A stretch of 64,000 bases of DNA from Azospirillum sp. TSH100 (lineage in GTDB: Bacteria > Pseudomonadota > Alphaproteobacteria > Azospirillales > Azospirillaceae): contig NZ_CP039636.1 of the NCBI RefSeq assembly GCF_004923295.1, forward strand, positions 486,001 to 550,000, given 5' to 3'. A program made the translations under genes and the position numbers. The first letter of the stretch is position 1. Each line of letters begins with the position of its first letter. This document shows positions 9,001-16,353 of this stretch, piece by piece. The notes under the pieces were generated by a model. That model was not told the DNA's origin and searched no databases. It was given only the letters and a program-made list of their open reading frames with translations.

Positions 9001-9617
9001 GGGCCTACGACATCGGCTATGGCGGGCTCGACCATGCGCTGGCATCGGGCCGTGACGTGAACATCCTGGTGATGGATACGGAGGTCTATTCCAACACCGG
9101 CGGCCAGCAGTCCAAGGCCACCCCCATCGGCGCCTCGGCCAAGTTCGCCACCGCCGGCCGGTCGGCGGCCAAGAAGGATCTGGGGCTGATGGCGATGGCC
9201 TACGACCATGTCTATGTCGGCCGCACCGCCTTCGGCGCCCGCGACAGCCACACGCTGAACGCCCTGATCGAGGCCGAGTCCTACCAGGGCCCGTCTCTGG
9301 TCCTGGCCTACAGCCATTGCGTCGCCCATGGCTACGAGCTGTCGCACGGGCTGGAGCACCAGAAGCTGGCGGTGGACAGCGGCCACTGGTCGCTCTACCG
9401 CCGCGACCCGCGCCGGCTGGCCGACGGCAAGACCGCCCTGCAGCTGGACAGCGGCGCCCCCTCGGCCGGGCTCGCCGCCTTCATGGCCGGGGAATCGCGC
9501 TTCAGCGCGGTTGAGCGCGCCAACCCCGAGCGCTACCACGCGCTCCTTGATGAAGCCGAGGCGGAGATTCGCCGCAAGCGCCACCTGTTCGAGCATATGG
9601 CGGGGTTCAAGGAGTAG
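6015..9617 (+). CDS. nifJ: Pyruvate:ferredoxin (flavodoxin) oxidoreductase
   Basis: A 1200-residue single-chain PFOR, the usual length. It oxidises pyruvate with CoA to acetyl-CoA and CO2, passing low-potential electrons to ferredoxin or flavodoxin. The N-terminal pyruvate-binding domain has IYPITPSSPMGEFADEW. Two [4Fe-4S] ferredoxin motifs follow near residues 710 (C-x2-C-x2-C-x3-CP) and 765 (CTGCTLCVAACP). The TPP-binding domain has GACAGCGETPYIK, with the third cluster's cysteines, and GGDGWAYDIGYGGLDHAL with NTGGQQSKATP near residues 990-1030. Start ATG 6015 has AAAGGA about 10 bases upstream; an earlier frame start at 5928 is less likely. In diazotrophs NifJ can supply nitrogenase, but no nif genes are visible here, so a fermentative or microaerobic carbon role is equally plausible. 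Confidence 0.95.
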   Translation: MTHSPTSTASVSPVPASPLMARIMDGNEAAASVAYRASDVIAIYPITPSSPMGEFADEWSAARRPNLWGSVPQVVEMQSEGGAAGAVHGALQAGALATTFTASQGLLLMIPNMYKIAGELTPFCMHVAARTLATHALSIFGDHSDVMACRQTGFAMLASANVQEAQDLALVAHAATLRARVPFLHFFDGFRTSHEFNCVAPLADDDLRALIEEPCVDAHRRRGLTPDHPVVRGTAQNPDVFFQAREAANPWYDACPAIVQEMMDQLAARTGRAYHLFDYHGHPQAERVVVVMGSGAETCNGTVDRLVGQGERVGCLTVRLFRPFAIADFVAALPATVRRIAVLDRTKEPGAVADPLYLDVVAALAEARAADPTAVDPMVIAGRYGLSSKEFNPAMAKAVFDELGRDRPKRRFTIGITDDVTHHSIPWDPNWAVEEPGVSRAVFFGLGADGTVGANKNSLKIIQSRSGGHAQAYFVYDSRKSGSTTVSHLRFSKEPIRAPYLIGQAQFVACHHLPLMERVEVVEMAAPGATILLNAPGTPEQVWDALPAEVQRLCIERRLSLHAIDAGAVAREVGLGRRVNTIMQTCFFALAKVMPVEDAIAEIKAAIRKTYARRGEALVARNIAAVDQALTHLRPVPVSDRVTADHDRPAPVPETAPDFVKRVTAMMIAGHGDRLPVSAFPVDGTWPTGTSKYERRSIAAEAPGWNADLCIECNKCVLVCPHAAIRATVVPESALAGAPAGFETIPYKGREFPGGRYRLQASPADCTGCTLCVAACPAEEKGASGREKGGRKALEMRPIQALAGQQEAFDFFRGLPAIPRESVPVTVKHSQFLEPLFEFSGACAGCGETPYIKMLTQLFGDRMVMANATGCSSIYGGNLPTTPYTTDASGHGPAWANSLFEDNAEFGLGLRVAIDQMAEQARDTLGLLSAQLEPGLVTALLEADQSDSAGIAAQRTRAATLMGQLAALKDPLARRLEQLADYLVRKCVWIVGGDGWAYDIGYGGLDHALASGRDVNILVMDTEVYSNTGGQQSKATPIGASAKFATAGRSAAKKDLGLMAMAYDHVYVGRTAFGARDSHTLNALIEAESYQGPSLVLAYSHCVAHGYELSHGLEHQKLAVDSGHWSLYRRDPRRLADGKTALQLDSGAPSAGLAAFMAGESRFSAVERANPERYHALLDEAEAEIRRKRHLFEHMAGFKE

Positions 9618-9620
9618 GGG

Positions 9621-9680
9621 CGACTGCCCCCACCCTGCCCCTCCCCGCCCAGCGGGGGAGGGGCAGGGTGGGGGCAGTCG
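9621..9680 (+). terminator. Perfect 26-bp inverted repeat after nifJ
   Basis: Left arm 9621-9646, loop 9647-9654, right arm 9655-9680, starting three bases after the stop. The arms are all C-rich and G-rich respectively with no mismatch. It is unusually long for a terminator and may be a mobile-like intergenic palindrome that also serves as terminator or mRNA stabiliser. Confidence 0.7.
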
Positions 9681-9732
9681 AAGCCAACATCCTCACCACA
9701 ATGCCGCACCCTTTTCCTCTTGCCCAGGGTAT

Positions 9733-9742
9733 TAATATATTA
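9733..9742. promoter_or_regulatory. AT-rich palindromic operator-like site D upstream of uxaB
   Basis: TAATATATTA, a perfect 10-bp palindrome within the AT-rich run 9730-9749, about 80 bases before the uxaB start. Identical to the core of site A. Its position suits an operator or a promoter overlap. Confidence 0.55.
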
Positions 9743-9820
9743 GTATATTGAACCCATCGCCCGTGCCTGCCTCCCATGCGCCGGGCTCCGATCTTCAGCT
9801 CCCCTTAAGGATGCCCAGTC

Positions 9821-11326
9821 ATGCGTTCCCTGACCCGTGACCAGCTTGCCGGTGGCGCGTTCGACGTCGCCCACACCGACGGCGCTCCGACCCTGCCCGT
9901 GACCATCCTCCAGATCGGCGACGGCAATTTCCTGCGCGGTTTCGTCGATTGGATGGTCGATGTCGCCAACGGCCAGGGGCTGACCAAAGCCGGTGTCGCC
10001 ATCGCGCAGCCGCTGGATCAGGGCATCGCCCCGCTGCTGAAGGCACAGGACAACCTCTACACCGTCCTGCTGCGCGGCATCGAGAACGGGCGCGAGGTCG
10101 AATCCCGCCGTGTCGTCTCCTGCGTCTCGGAGGCGCTGAACCCCCATGCCGACTGGGCGCGGATGGTCGAGCTGGCGACGTCGCCGGCCCTGCGCTTCCT
10201 CGTCTCCAACACCACCGAAGCCGGCATCGCCGACCGCGAGGAGGCCCATGCGCCCGGCACCTGTCCCGACAGCTTCCCGGCCAAGGTCGCGGCGCTGCTG
10301 CATGCCCGCTACAAAGCGCTGGGCGGTACCGCCGACAGCGGGTTGGTCTTCCTGCCCTGCGAGCTGATCGAGGCCAACGGCAGCAACCTGAAGCGCATCG
10401 TCCTGGCCCATGCCAAGCGCTGGGGTCTGGAAGCGGGTTTTGCCGACTGGGTCGAGACGCACAACCATTTCCTGAACACGCTGGTCGACCGCATCGTCCC
10501 CGGCTATCCGAAGGACGAGGCGGCCGCCCTCAGCGCCAAATGGGGCTATGAGGACAGGCTGGCCGTCGCCGCCGAGCCCTTCCATGTCTGGGTGATCGAG
10601 GGCCCGGCCCATCTGGCCGAGGAACTGCCGCTGCACAAGGCCGGCCTCAACGTGGTGTGGACTGACGACCTCCAGCCCTACCGCACCCGCAAGGTCCGCA
10701 TCCTGAACGGCGCCCACACCGCCAGCGCGCTGGCCGCCCATTGCGCCGGGCTCGACACCGTCAAGTCGATGATGGACGATCCGACCGTGTCGGCCTACCT
10801 GAACAAGGTGATGTTCGAGGAGATCGTCCCCTACGTTCCCCTGCCGGAGGCCGAACGCCAGGATTACGCCCGCACCATCATGGAGCGCTTCAGCAATCCC
10901 TATATCCGGCACGAGCTGATCTCGATCACGCTGAACTCGGTGTCGAAATGGCAGGTGCGCGTCCTGCCCAGCCTGAAGGACGCGGTGGTCCGCGACGGTG
11001 CGGCCCCCGCCGGCCTGTCCTTCTCGCTGGCGGCGCTCCTGCGCTTCTATCGCGGCGCTCTGGCCGACGGCGCCTACACCGGTACGCGCGAGGCCGGAGC
11101 CTATCCGATCAGCGACAATGCCGATGTGATCGCCGTCATGGCGGCCGCCTGGGCCGCCAACGCGGGTGATGCCAAGGCTCTGGTTGCCGCCGTCCTGTCC
11201 GACACCCGCCTTTGGAAGGAGGACCTGACCGCCATCCCCGGCCTCGCCGCCCGGGTGGCCGACAGCCTCGCCGCCATCGAGGCGAAGGGCATGAAGGCGG
11301 CGATGACGGAACTGGTGGCAGCATGA
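9821..11326 (+). CDS. uxaB: Tagaturonate reductase (altronate oxidoreductase), mannitol dehydrogenase family
   Basis: A 501-residue polyol-dehydrogenase-family protein. LQIGDGNFLRGFVDWMVD at the N-terminus is the NAD-binding segment; VSNTTEAGI, LPCELIEANG, VDRIVPGYPKDE and RKVRILNGAHTA follow, each closely matching E. coli UxaB as I recall it and less like UxuB. It reduces tagaturonate to altronate in galacturonate catabolism. Start ATG 9821 has AAGGA at 9807-9811. An AT-rich palindrome precedes it, and a LacI-type regulator lies downstream. Uronate isomerase (uxaC) and altronate dehydratase (uxaA) are not in the window. Fructuronate reductase activity cannot be ruled out. Confidence 0.88.
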   Translation: MRSLTRDQLAGGAFDVAHTDGAPTLPVTILQIGDGNFLRGFVDWMVDVANGQGLTKAGVAIAQPLDQGIAPLLKAQDNLYTVLLRGIENGREVESRRVVSCVSEALNPHADWARMVELATSPALRFLVSNTTEAGIADREEAHAPGTCPDSFPAKVAALLHARYKALGGTADSGLVFLPCELIEANGSNLKRIVLAHAKRWGLEAGFADWVETHNHFLNTLVDRIVPGYPKDEAAALSAKWGYEDRLAVAAEPFHVWVIEGPAHLAEELPLHKAGLNVVWTDDLQPYRTRKVRILNGAHTASALAAHCAGLDTVKSMMDDPTVSAYLNKVMFEEIVPYVPLPEAERQDYARTIMERFSNPYIRHELISITLNSVSKWQVRVLPSLKDAVVRDGAAPAGLSFSLAALLRFYRGALADGAYTGTREAGAYPISDNADVIAVMAAAWAANAGDAKALVAAVLSDTRLWKEDLTAIPGLAARVADSLAAIEAKGMKAAMTELVAA

Positions 11327-11350
11327 TGCAGCGGCCCTGACCGTAACACA

Positions 11351-11376
11351 GGGGGCGCGTCCGCAGTGGCGCCCCC
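11351..11376 (+). terminator. Possible hairpin after uxaB
   Basis: GGGGGCGC/GCGCCCCC, 8 bp perfect with 10-nt loop, no T-tract. It could be a weak terminator or processing site between uxaB and the next gene. Confidence 0.3.
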
Positions 11377-11388
11377 CGAAGGTGCAGG

Positions 11389-11709
11389 ATGATGACACCC
11401 CTTCTGAACCGGCGCATCGCCGAACTCGAACTCGACGCCGCGGTGCTGCGCCATCGCCTGCTGCATGTCCCGCTGGCGATGCAAGAGGATTGCAACCTGC
11501 GGGCAAGCCATAGGATCATCGGCCGCGAAGCGCTGAGCCTGTTCCGGGCCGTCCGGCAGGAGACGCGCGACGGTGACGACGGGAGCGAGTGCGACGAGGC
11601 GCTCAGCCGGATCGAGGCCGCCTATCGGCTTGTCCACGAAGCGATAGCGGTCCTGGCTGATCTGATCCTTGCCGAGCCTGCTGCCGCCGGTCCGCCGACG
11701 CGGCACTGA
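11389..11709 (+). CDS. Small hypothetical protein (106 aa)
   Basis: Not recognised. A helical, charge-rich protein (ELELDAAVLRHRLLHV, then EALSRIEAAYRLVHEAIAVLADLI) with no signal peptide or metal motif. Two in-frame ATGs (11389, 11392) follow a modest AAGG/CAGG ribosome-binding site. It sits 62 bases after uxaB and 34 bases before the LacI-type regulator in the same direction, so it is probably co-transcribed with one of them. Codon use is like its neighbours. Confidence 0.55.
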   Translation: MMTPLLNRRIAELELDAAVLRHRLLHVPLAMQEDCNLRASHRIIGREALSLFRAVRQETRDGDDGSECDEALSRIEAAYRLVHEAIAVLADLILAEPAAAGPPTRH

Positions 11710-11743
11710 CGGGCCGCATCCAGATGCGTGAGGAAGACCGACG

Positions 11744-12808
11744 ATGCAGACGACAGAGACCAGGAAGCGGACGCGCCGCGGCACCCAGCGGGTGACGATG
11801 ACCGACGTGGCGGCCGCCGCCGACGTGTCGCCCAGCACCGTTTCGCTCTATCTCCGCCGGCCGGAGTCGGTGTCGCGCCATCTGGCCGAACGCATCGCGC
11901 GGGTGATCGACGAGATGGGCTATGTGCCCAACCTGGTCGCCGGCAGCCTCGCCGCCGCGCGCAGCCGCACCGTCGGCGTCATCCTGCCGTCCATCCTGAA
12001 TTCCTTCTTTGCCGAGACCTACAACACGCTCCAGGGCATGTTCCAGGCGGCGCATTACCAGACCCTGCTCGGCGTCAGCGAATTCAGCCCGGAGGAGGAG
12101 GAAAGCCTGATCCGCGCCTTTCTCGCCTGGTCGCCGGCAGCGATGGTGGTGACCGGCTTCCACCACACCGAACGGACCCGCGCCATGCTGGCCTCCTGCG
12201 GAGTGCCGGTGGTCGAGATGTGGGACATGCCCGGCCACCCCGGTGAGGCGGTCAACATCAGCGTCGGCTTCTCGCATTTCGAGGTCGGCCGCATGCAGAC
12301 CAGCCACCTCTACGACCAGGGCAGCCGCAAGGTCGCCTACATCGGCGCCGCCGCCCACCAGGATCTGCGCGTCCGCAGCCGCACCGACGGCTACGAGGCG
12401 GAGGTGATGCGCCGCGGCCTGCACGATCCCATCGACTTCACCGTCCCCGACGCCGCGACGACCGAGGTCGGCCGCTGGCTGATCGACGAGATCCTGACCC
12501 GCCATCCCGACATCGACGGCGTGGTCTGCTCCAACGACGCGCTGGCGCTGGGGGTGCTGTTCGAGGTGACCCGCCGCGACCTGCGCGTGCCCGACGATCT
12601 GGCGGTGGTGGGATTCGGCGATCTGCCCTTCAGCGGTTCCTGTCCGCCGCCGCTGACCACCGTCCGCCCGCCCCAGCGAGAGATCGGCCGCCTCAGCGCC
12701 ACGCAAATCCTGGCGGCCCTCGATGGAGTCCGGGTGACGCCGAAGCACCACAATCTGGATTGCGAGTTGGTGATCCGCGGCAGCACCCGGCCGGCGAAAG
12801 CCAAATAG
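11744..12808 (+). CDS. LacI-family transcriptional regulator (GntR/IdnR-like)
   Basis: A 354-residue LacI-type regulator. Residues about 17-45 form the helix-turn-helix (VTMTDVAAAADVSPSTVSLY), followed by the hinge (GYVPNLVAGSLAAARSRTVG), then a periplasmic-binding-protein-like effector domain with ICSND-type strand (VVCSNDALALGVLFE) and a C-terminal TTVRPP segment. The closest group I recall is the gluconate regulator GntR branch, which fits sugar-acid control. It follows uxaB in the same orientation and is the best local candidate to read the AT-rich palindromes. LacI operators usually carry a central CG, which those sites lack, so the pairing is uncertain. Confidence 0.85.
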   Translation: MQTTETRKRTRRGTQRVTMTDVAAAADVSPSTVSLYLRRPESVSRHLAERIARVIDEMGYVPNLVAGSLAAARSRTVGVILPSILNSFFAETYNTLQGMFQAAHYQTLLGVSEFSPEEEESLIRAFLAWSPAAMVVTGFHHTERTRAMLASCGVPVVEMWDMPGHPGEAVNISVGFSHFEVGRMQTSHLYDQGSRKVAYIGAAAHQDLRVRSRTDGYEAEVMRRGLHDPIDFTVPDAATTEVGRWLIDEILTRHPDIDGVVCSNDALALGVLFEVTRRDLRVPDDLAVVGFGDLPFSGSCPPPLTTVRPPQREIGRLSATQILAALDGVRVTPKHHNLDCELVIRGSTRPAKAK

Positions 12809-12907
12809 GAGATTGGACGGAAGCTCGGCCAGGTCGGCGCAGGTCCGGAACCACGTCAGATTTATGCGATTCGTCCCGAGCCATTGCTCGTAATTCCTGA
12901 AACACCC

Positions 12908-12951
12908 ATGGAGACGACGGCATTGCCCTTGGCTGCCGCCGTCATCTCCAT
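12908..12951 (+). terminator. Imperfect hairpin after the LacI-type gene
   Basis: ATGGAGACGACGG (12908-12920) pairs with CCGTCATCTCCAT (12939-12951) with one mismatch and an 18-nt loop, 100 bases past the stop. No T-tract. Confidence 0.35.
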
Positions 12952-13094
12952 AGGGATAGGTCGGTGCGATTTGGAATGTGATCGTTTCAAGCGGTGTCGC
13001 TTGGATCGTGAATCGCGCGAAAAATTATAATGCTAGAGTTTGTCATGTAATTTAATGGTCACAAGACAGACCGTGAATGCACGTAGGCAAGAAA

Positions 13095-13625
13095 TCAGGA
13101 AGAGGGTTGTGGTACGAGAGTGAGGTTTTGCCACAGTAGAACCTTGAAAGAGAGCTGCGTGTTGCTTGATCCGGCAGATGCATTCTCTGCAGTATTCTTG
13201 ACGGGCATCATTCCAAATGGAACGATGACGCCGCCGACCAAAGCGGAACCGATAAGCTGCTGCTTGTTCGGAGACAGGGAACCGGCGTTCGACACCAGAG
13301 AAGCTGTGGATTCAATGTTGTCGTTGAAGTTGTTTATCGTCGTTGTGTCTCCCTTTGTCGACGTCGACGTTCTTGAGAGCTGATAGGTAAGCATGTCTAC
13401 AGATTGTCCCCCGACGGGGAGCGACCATGACTGCAAGACAAGAGTACCCTGGTCAAATGCAATCGAATTCTTCCCCAAATCGATGCTGTAATTCTGAATT
13501 CCAATTTCAACATAAGACGGCGTTATCAAATTGTAAGTTGCTGTTCCAACTATAAGGCCAAGATATTTAATATCATAGGTGACATCCGTTTGCGACGTGC
13601 TGCCAAGGAACTGACTGATATCCAT
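13095..13625 (-). CDS. Orphan hypothetical protein in AT-rich patch (176 aa)
   Basis: Not recognised. Ser/Thr/Asn-rich, no Cys, no clear signal peptide or transmembrane helix. The N-terminal half is beta-strand-like (VTYDIKYLGLIVGTATYNLI) with alternating hydrophobic residues; the middle is a low-complexity linker (TSTSTKGDTTTINNF); the C-terminal part is again hydrophobic. Start ATG 13625 follows GGAGGG by 7 bases; the frame extends to 13640. Base composition and codon use (many A/T third positions) differ sharply from all neighbours, which suggests recent acquisition. It could be a structural or secreted beta-sandwich protein, but no function is assigned. Confidence 0.65.
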   Translation of the reverse strand: MDISQFLGSTSQTDVTYDIKYLGLIVGTATYNLITPSYVEIGIQNYSIDLGKNSIAFDQGTLVLQSWSLPVGGQSVDMLTYQLSRTSTSTKGDTTTINNFNDNIESTASLVSNAGSLSPNKQQLIGSALVGGVIVPFGMMPVKNTAENASAGSSNTQLSFKVLLWQNLTLVPQPSS

Positions 13626-13930
13626 CATGATTCCCTCCATTTGATCTATTTTGCGTTTGAAAATCGCCCGTGCGCTCTTGGGGGCAACTCAATGGCTGCC
13701 ATATACAACTATATTGAATATTATTAATTCATCAATATCTGAAAAGGAAACTTAAATCACCGAAATGAATCCAAATGTTAGAGAAATATTATTATAATAC
13801 ACTCATTGGTATTTAGCCGCATAGGCAAGCGACCCGCCACGATCCACCTTTACGAGAATTTCTACGCTCTTTATGTTCTGATTGTGATAGATCTGTACGC
13901 AGAACAACCCTTGAAGGGGATGGCAAGTTC
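13626..13930. other. AT-rich intergenic region, no gene seen
   Basis: About 305 bases, strikingly AT-rich around 13690-13800 with several TATTATTAAT-type runs. It separates the divergent orphan gene and FAD oxidoreductase and presumably holds both promoters. No repeat, tRNA or integrase remnant was seen. Confidence 0.5.
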
Positions 13931-15457
13931 ATGGCGCTCGCATTGCATTCTTCCCGCCGCAATTTCCTTGTCGGGGCCGGCCGCGTCGCTGGGGCCGCCG
14001 CCGCGGTCCGGCTGCTGCCGGGCGGTGCCTTCGCGGCCGAGACGGGCGCAGGCTATTGCCCGCCGCCATCGGCCTGGACCGATCTGGCGAAGGCGGTGAA
14101 GGGTGGGGCGGTGCTGCGGCCGGAGGATCCGTTCTTCGCCGACATCTGCCGTCCCAACAACCTGCGCTATGGCGCCACCCTGCCGGTCGGTATCGCCCGC
14201 TGCGGCACTCCCCAGGATGTCCAGGCCTGCATCAAATGGGTGAAGGAGCAGGCCATGCCCTTCGCCGTGCGCTCCGGTGGCCACAATTACGCCGGCTTCT
14301 CCACCACGCCCGGCCTGCTGATCGACATGACGCCGATGGCGGGGGCGGAGCCGTTGGCGGGCTCCGACGGGCTGGTCAGGGTGCTGGGCGGCACGCTGAA
14401 CTCCTACGTCTACAAGCAGATGGAGCGGCTGGGCCGCACCATCACCCACGGGCGCTGTGATTCGGTCGGGGCGGCCGGCTTCCTGCTCGGCGGCGGCATC
14501 GGCTTCAACATGCGCAAATTCGGGATGGCGTCGGACCTGCTGCGGGCGACCGAGCTGGTGACGGCGGACGGCAGCCACGTCAAGGCCGATGCCACCACCG
14601 AATCCGCCCTCCATTGGGCCTGCCGTGGCGGCGCCGGCGGCAATTTCGGCATCAACACTTCCTTCACGCTGGAGACCCGCCCGGCGGAGCCGGTGACCGT
14701 CTTCAATCTGGTCTGGACCAAGGATCTGCCGAAGGTCCTGAAGCTACTGCTGACCGAACTGGCGGCGGCCCCCGACGAGTTCGGCAGCAAGATCAACGTC
14801 ACTATCCCCAGCTGGCAGGAGCGTTGCGCCAATGTGCCGCTGAAGCTGTCGATTCTCGGCCAGCTGCACAAATCCAACAAGACGCTCAAGGAGATCTTCA
14901 AGTCGACCTGGGAGTTGGTCGACAAGGACCAGTCGCAGGTGAAGGAGACTGTGCCCTATTGGACGGGGCAGGATTTCCTGACCGAAACCACCTTCCCCTA
15001 TTATTACCAGGAAAAATCCAGCTTCATGAAGGCGGCGGACATCGGCGACGAGGCGATCGCCGCGATGTTCGACTGGGCGGCCAGGATGCCCGCCACCTCG
15101 ATGCCCGTCGCCTTCAAGTTCTTCCAGGTCGGCGGCGCCATCAACCGCGTCGGTCCGACGGACACCGCCTATGTCCACCGCGGCTATGACTGGCTGTTCT
15201 CGGTCGAGGCCAACTGGTGGCGGCCGACGGATTCGGCCCTGCTGATCGAGCAGGCGCTGGACTGGCAGCAGCGCTTCTACGACGATGTCAACCGCCGGAC
15301 CAGGGCGCAGGGGGCCTTCCAGAACTTCCCCGACCCGTCGCTGGCCGACTGGCAGCGCGCCTATTACGGCGAGAATCTCGCCAGGCTGGCCCAGGTGAAG
15401 AAGGCGGTCGACCCGGCCATGCTCTTCACCTTCGCCCAGGCGATCCGCCCGGCGTAA
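13931..15457 (+). CDS. Tat-exported FAD-linked oxidoreductase, berberine-bridge-enzyme (BBE) family
   Basis: A 508-residue flavoprotein. The N-terminus carries a twin-arginine signal (SRRNFLVGAG) and a hydrophobic stretch ending in AFA. The FAD_binding_4 domain follows, with RSGGHNYAG (H118) and GRCDSVGAAGF (C176). These positions match the His and Cys that attach FAD at two points in BBE and hexose or chito-oligosaccharide oxidases. The C-terminal BBE domain ends in VKKAVDPAMLFTFAQAI. It should act in the periplasm on a carbohydrate or alcohol using O2. Ribosome-binding site GAAGGGGA at 13913-13920. It stands alone at the edge of the AT-rich patch. The substrate is unknown. Confidence 0.85.
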   Translation: MALALHSSRRNFLVGAGRVAGAAAAVRLLPGGAFAAETGAGYCPPPSAWTDLAKAVKGGAVLRPEDPFFADICRPNNLRYGATLPVGIARCGTPQDVQACIKWVKEQAMPFAVRSGGHNYAGFSTTPGLLIDMTPMAGAEPLAGSDGLVRVLGGTLNSYVYKQMERLGRTITHGRCDSVGAAGFLLGGGIGFNMRKFGMASDLLRATELVTADGSHVKADATTESALHWACRGGAGGNFGINTSFTLETRPAEPVTVFNLVWTKDLPKVLKLLLTELAAAPDEFGSKINVTIPSWQERCANVPLKLSILGQLHKSNKTLKEIFKSTWELVDKDQSQVKETVPYWTGQDFLTETTFPYYYQEKSSFMKAADIGDEAIAAMFDWAARMPATSMPVAFKFFQVGGAINRVGPTDTAYVHRGYDWLFSVEANWWRPTDSALLIEQALDWQQRFYDDVNRRTRAQGAFQNFPDPSLADWQRAYYGENLARLAQVKKAVDPAMLFTFAQAIRPA

Positions 15458-15480
15458 CTCCGGGCCGGGGCTGCGGGAGG

Positions 15481-16242
15481 TCAGTCCGCCCGCAGCCCCT
15501 GTGCCTGGAACTGCCCGCGCACCCGCTCCACCAGCGCGCGCGAGGGCGGTTCGGTGTCGGTCAGCATGTATTTGCGTCCCAAGGCCTTCCACTTGTGCTC
15601 GCCCATCTTGTGGAAGGGCAGCACGTCGACGCGGTCGACGACGCCGAGCCCGGCGACGAACTCCGCCAGTTGGTCGATTTCGGCCGCATCGTCGGTCAGG
15701 TTGGGGACCAGCACATAGCGCAGCCAGATGCGCTTGTTCATCCCGGCGAGCCGTTCGGCGAATTCCAGCGTCGGGCGCAGCGGAACGCCGGTCAGATGGC
15801 GGTAGGTTTTTTCCGAAAAGGCCTTGATGTCGAGCAGGACGAGGTCGACGTCCTCCAGCAGATGGTCGTCGGCATGGTTGCCGAGAAAGCCGGAGGTGTC
15901 GAGCGCGGTGTGCAGCCCCATCGCCTTGGCCCCGCGCAGGATGGCGGCGGCGAATTCCGGCTGCACCAGCGGTTCGCCGCCGCTCAGCGTCAGCCCGCCA
16001 TGGGCCCGCTTCAGGAAGGTGGCGTAGAGCGCGATGTCGTCGAGAATTTCCGCGGAGGTGGTCCGCGTCCCGTCATGCATGTGCTGGGTGTCGGGATTGT
16101 GGCAGTACAGGCAGCGCAGCGGGCAGCCCGACATGAACAGCACATAGCGGATCCCCGGCCCGTCCACCGTGCCGCCGGTCTCGACCGAATGGATCCAGCC
16201 GGAAACGGAGCCGGGGCGGGCCTGGGGGAGGGGGGGTGTCAT
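15481..16242 (-). CDS. pflA: Pyruvate formate-lyase activating enzyme (radical SAM)
   Basis: A 253-residue radical-SAM protein. C40-x3-C44-x2-C47 (SGCPLRCLYCHNP) binds the [4Fe-4S] cluster and SAM; TLSGGEPLVQPEF is the SAM-binding GGE motif, followed by ALDTSGF. It installs the glycyl radical on PflB. The length and the early GWIHSVETGGTVDGPGIRYV segment are typical of PflA. It lies 111 bases downstream of pflB on the same strand, separated by a perfect 24-bp hairpin that may set the relative expression of the two genes. Confidence 0.95.
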   Translation of the reverse strand: MTPPLPQARPGSVSGWIHSVETGGTVDGPGIRYVLFMSGCPLRCLYCHNPDTQHMHDGTRTTSAEILDDIALYATFLKRAHGGLTLSGGEPLVQPEFAAAILRGAKAMGLHTALDTSGFLGNHADDHLLEDVDLVLLDIKAFSEKTYRHLTGVPLRPTLEFAERLAGMNKRIWLRYVLVPNLTDDAAEIDQLAEFVAGLGVVDRVDVLPFHKMGEHKWKALGRKYMLTDTEPPSRALVERVRGQFQAQGLRAD

Positions 16243-16285
16243 AACGTCAGGAATCCAATTTCAAAACTTTGCAGCTCGCGGATCG

Positions 16286-16336
16286 CCCTCTCCCGCCTCT
16301 CGCACAAACGAAGTTTGTGCGAGAGGCGGGAGAGGG
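16286..16336 (-). terminator. Perfect 24-bp hairpin between pflB and pflA
   Basis: Arms 16286-16309 and 16313-16336 with a 3-nt loop (GAA) and no mismatch. It starts 18 bases past the pflB stop. There is no T-tract, so it probably protects the pflB 3' end or attenuates read-through to pflA. Confidence 0.6.
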
Positions 16337-16353
16337 AGCTGAGCCAATACCCC

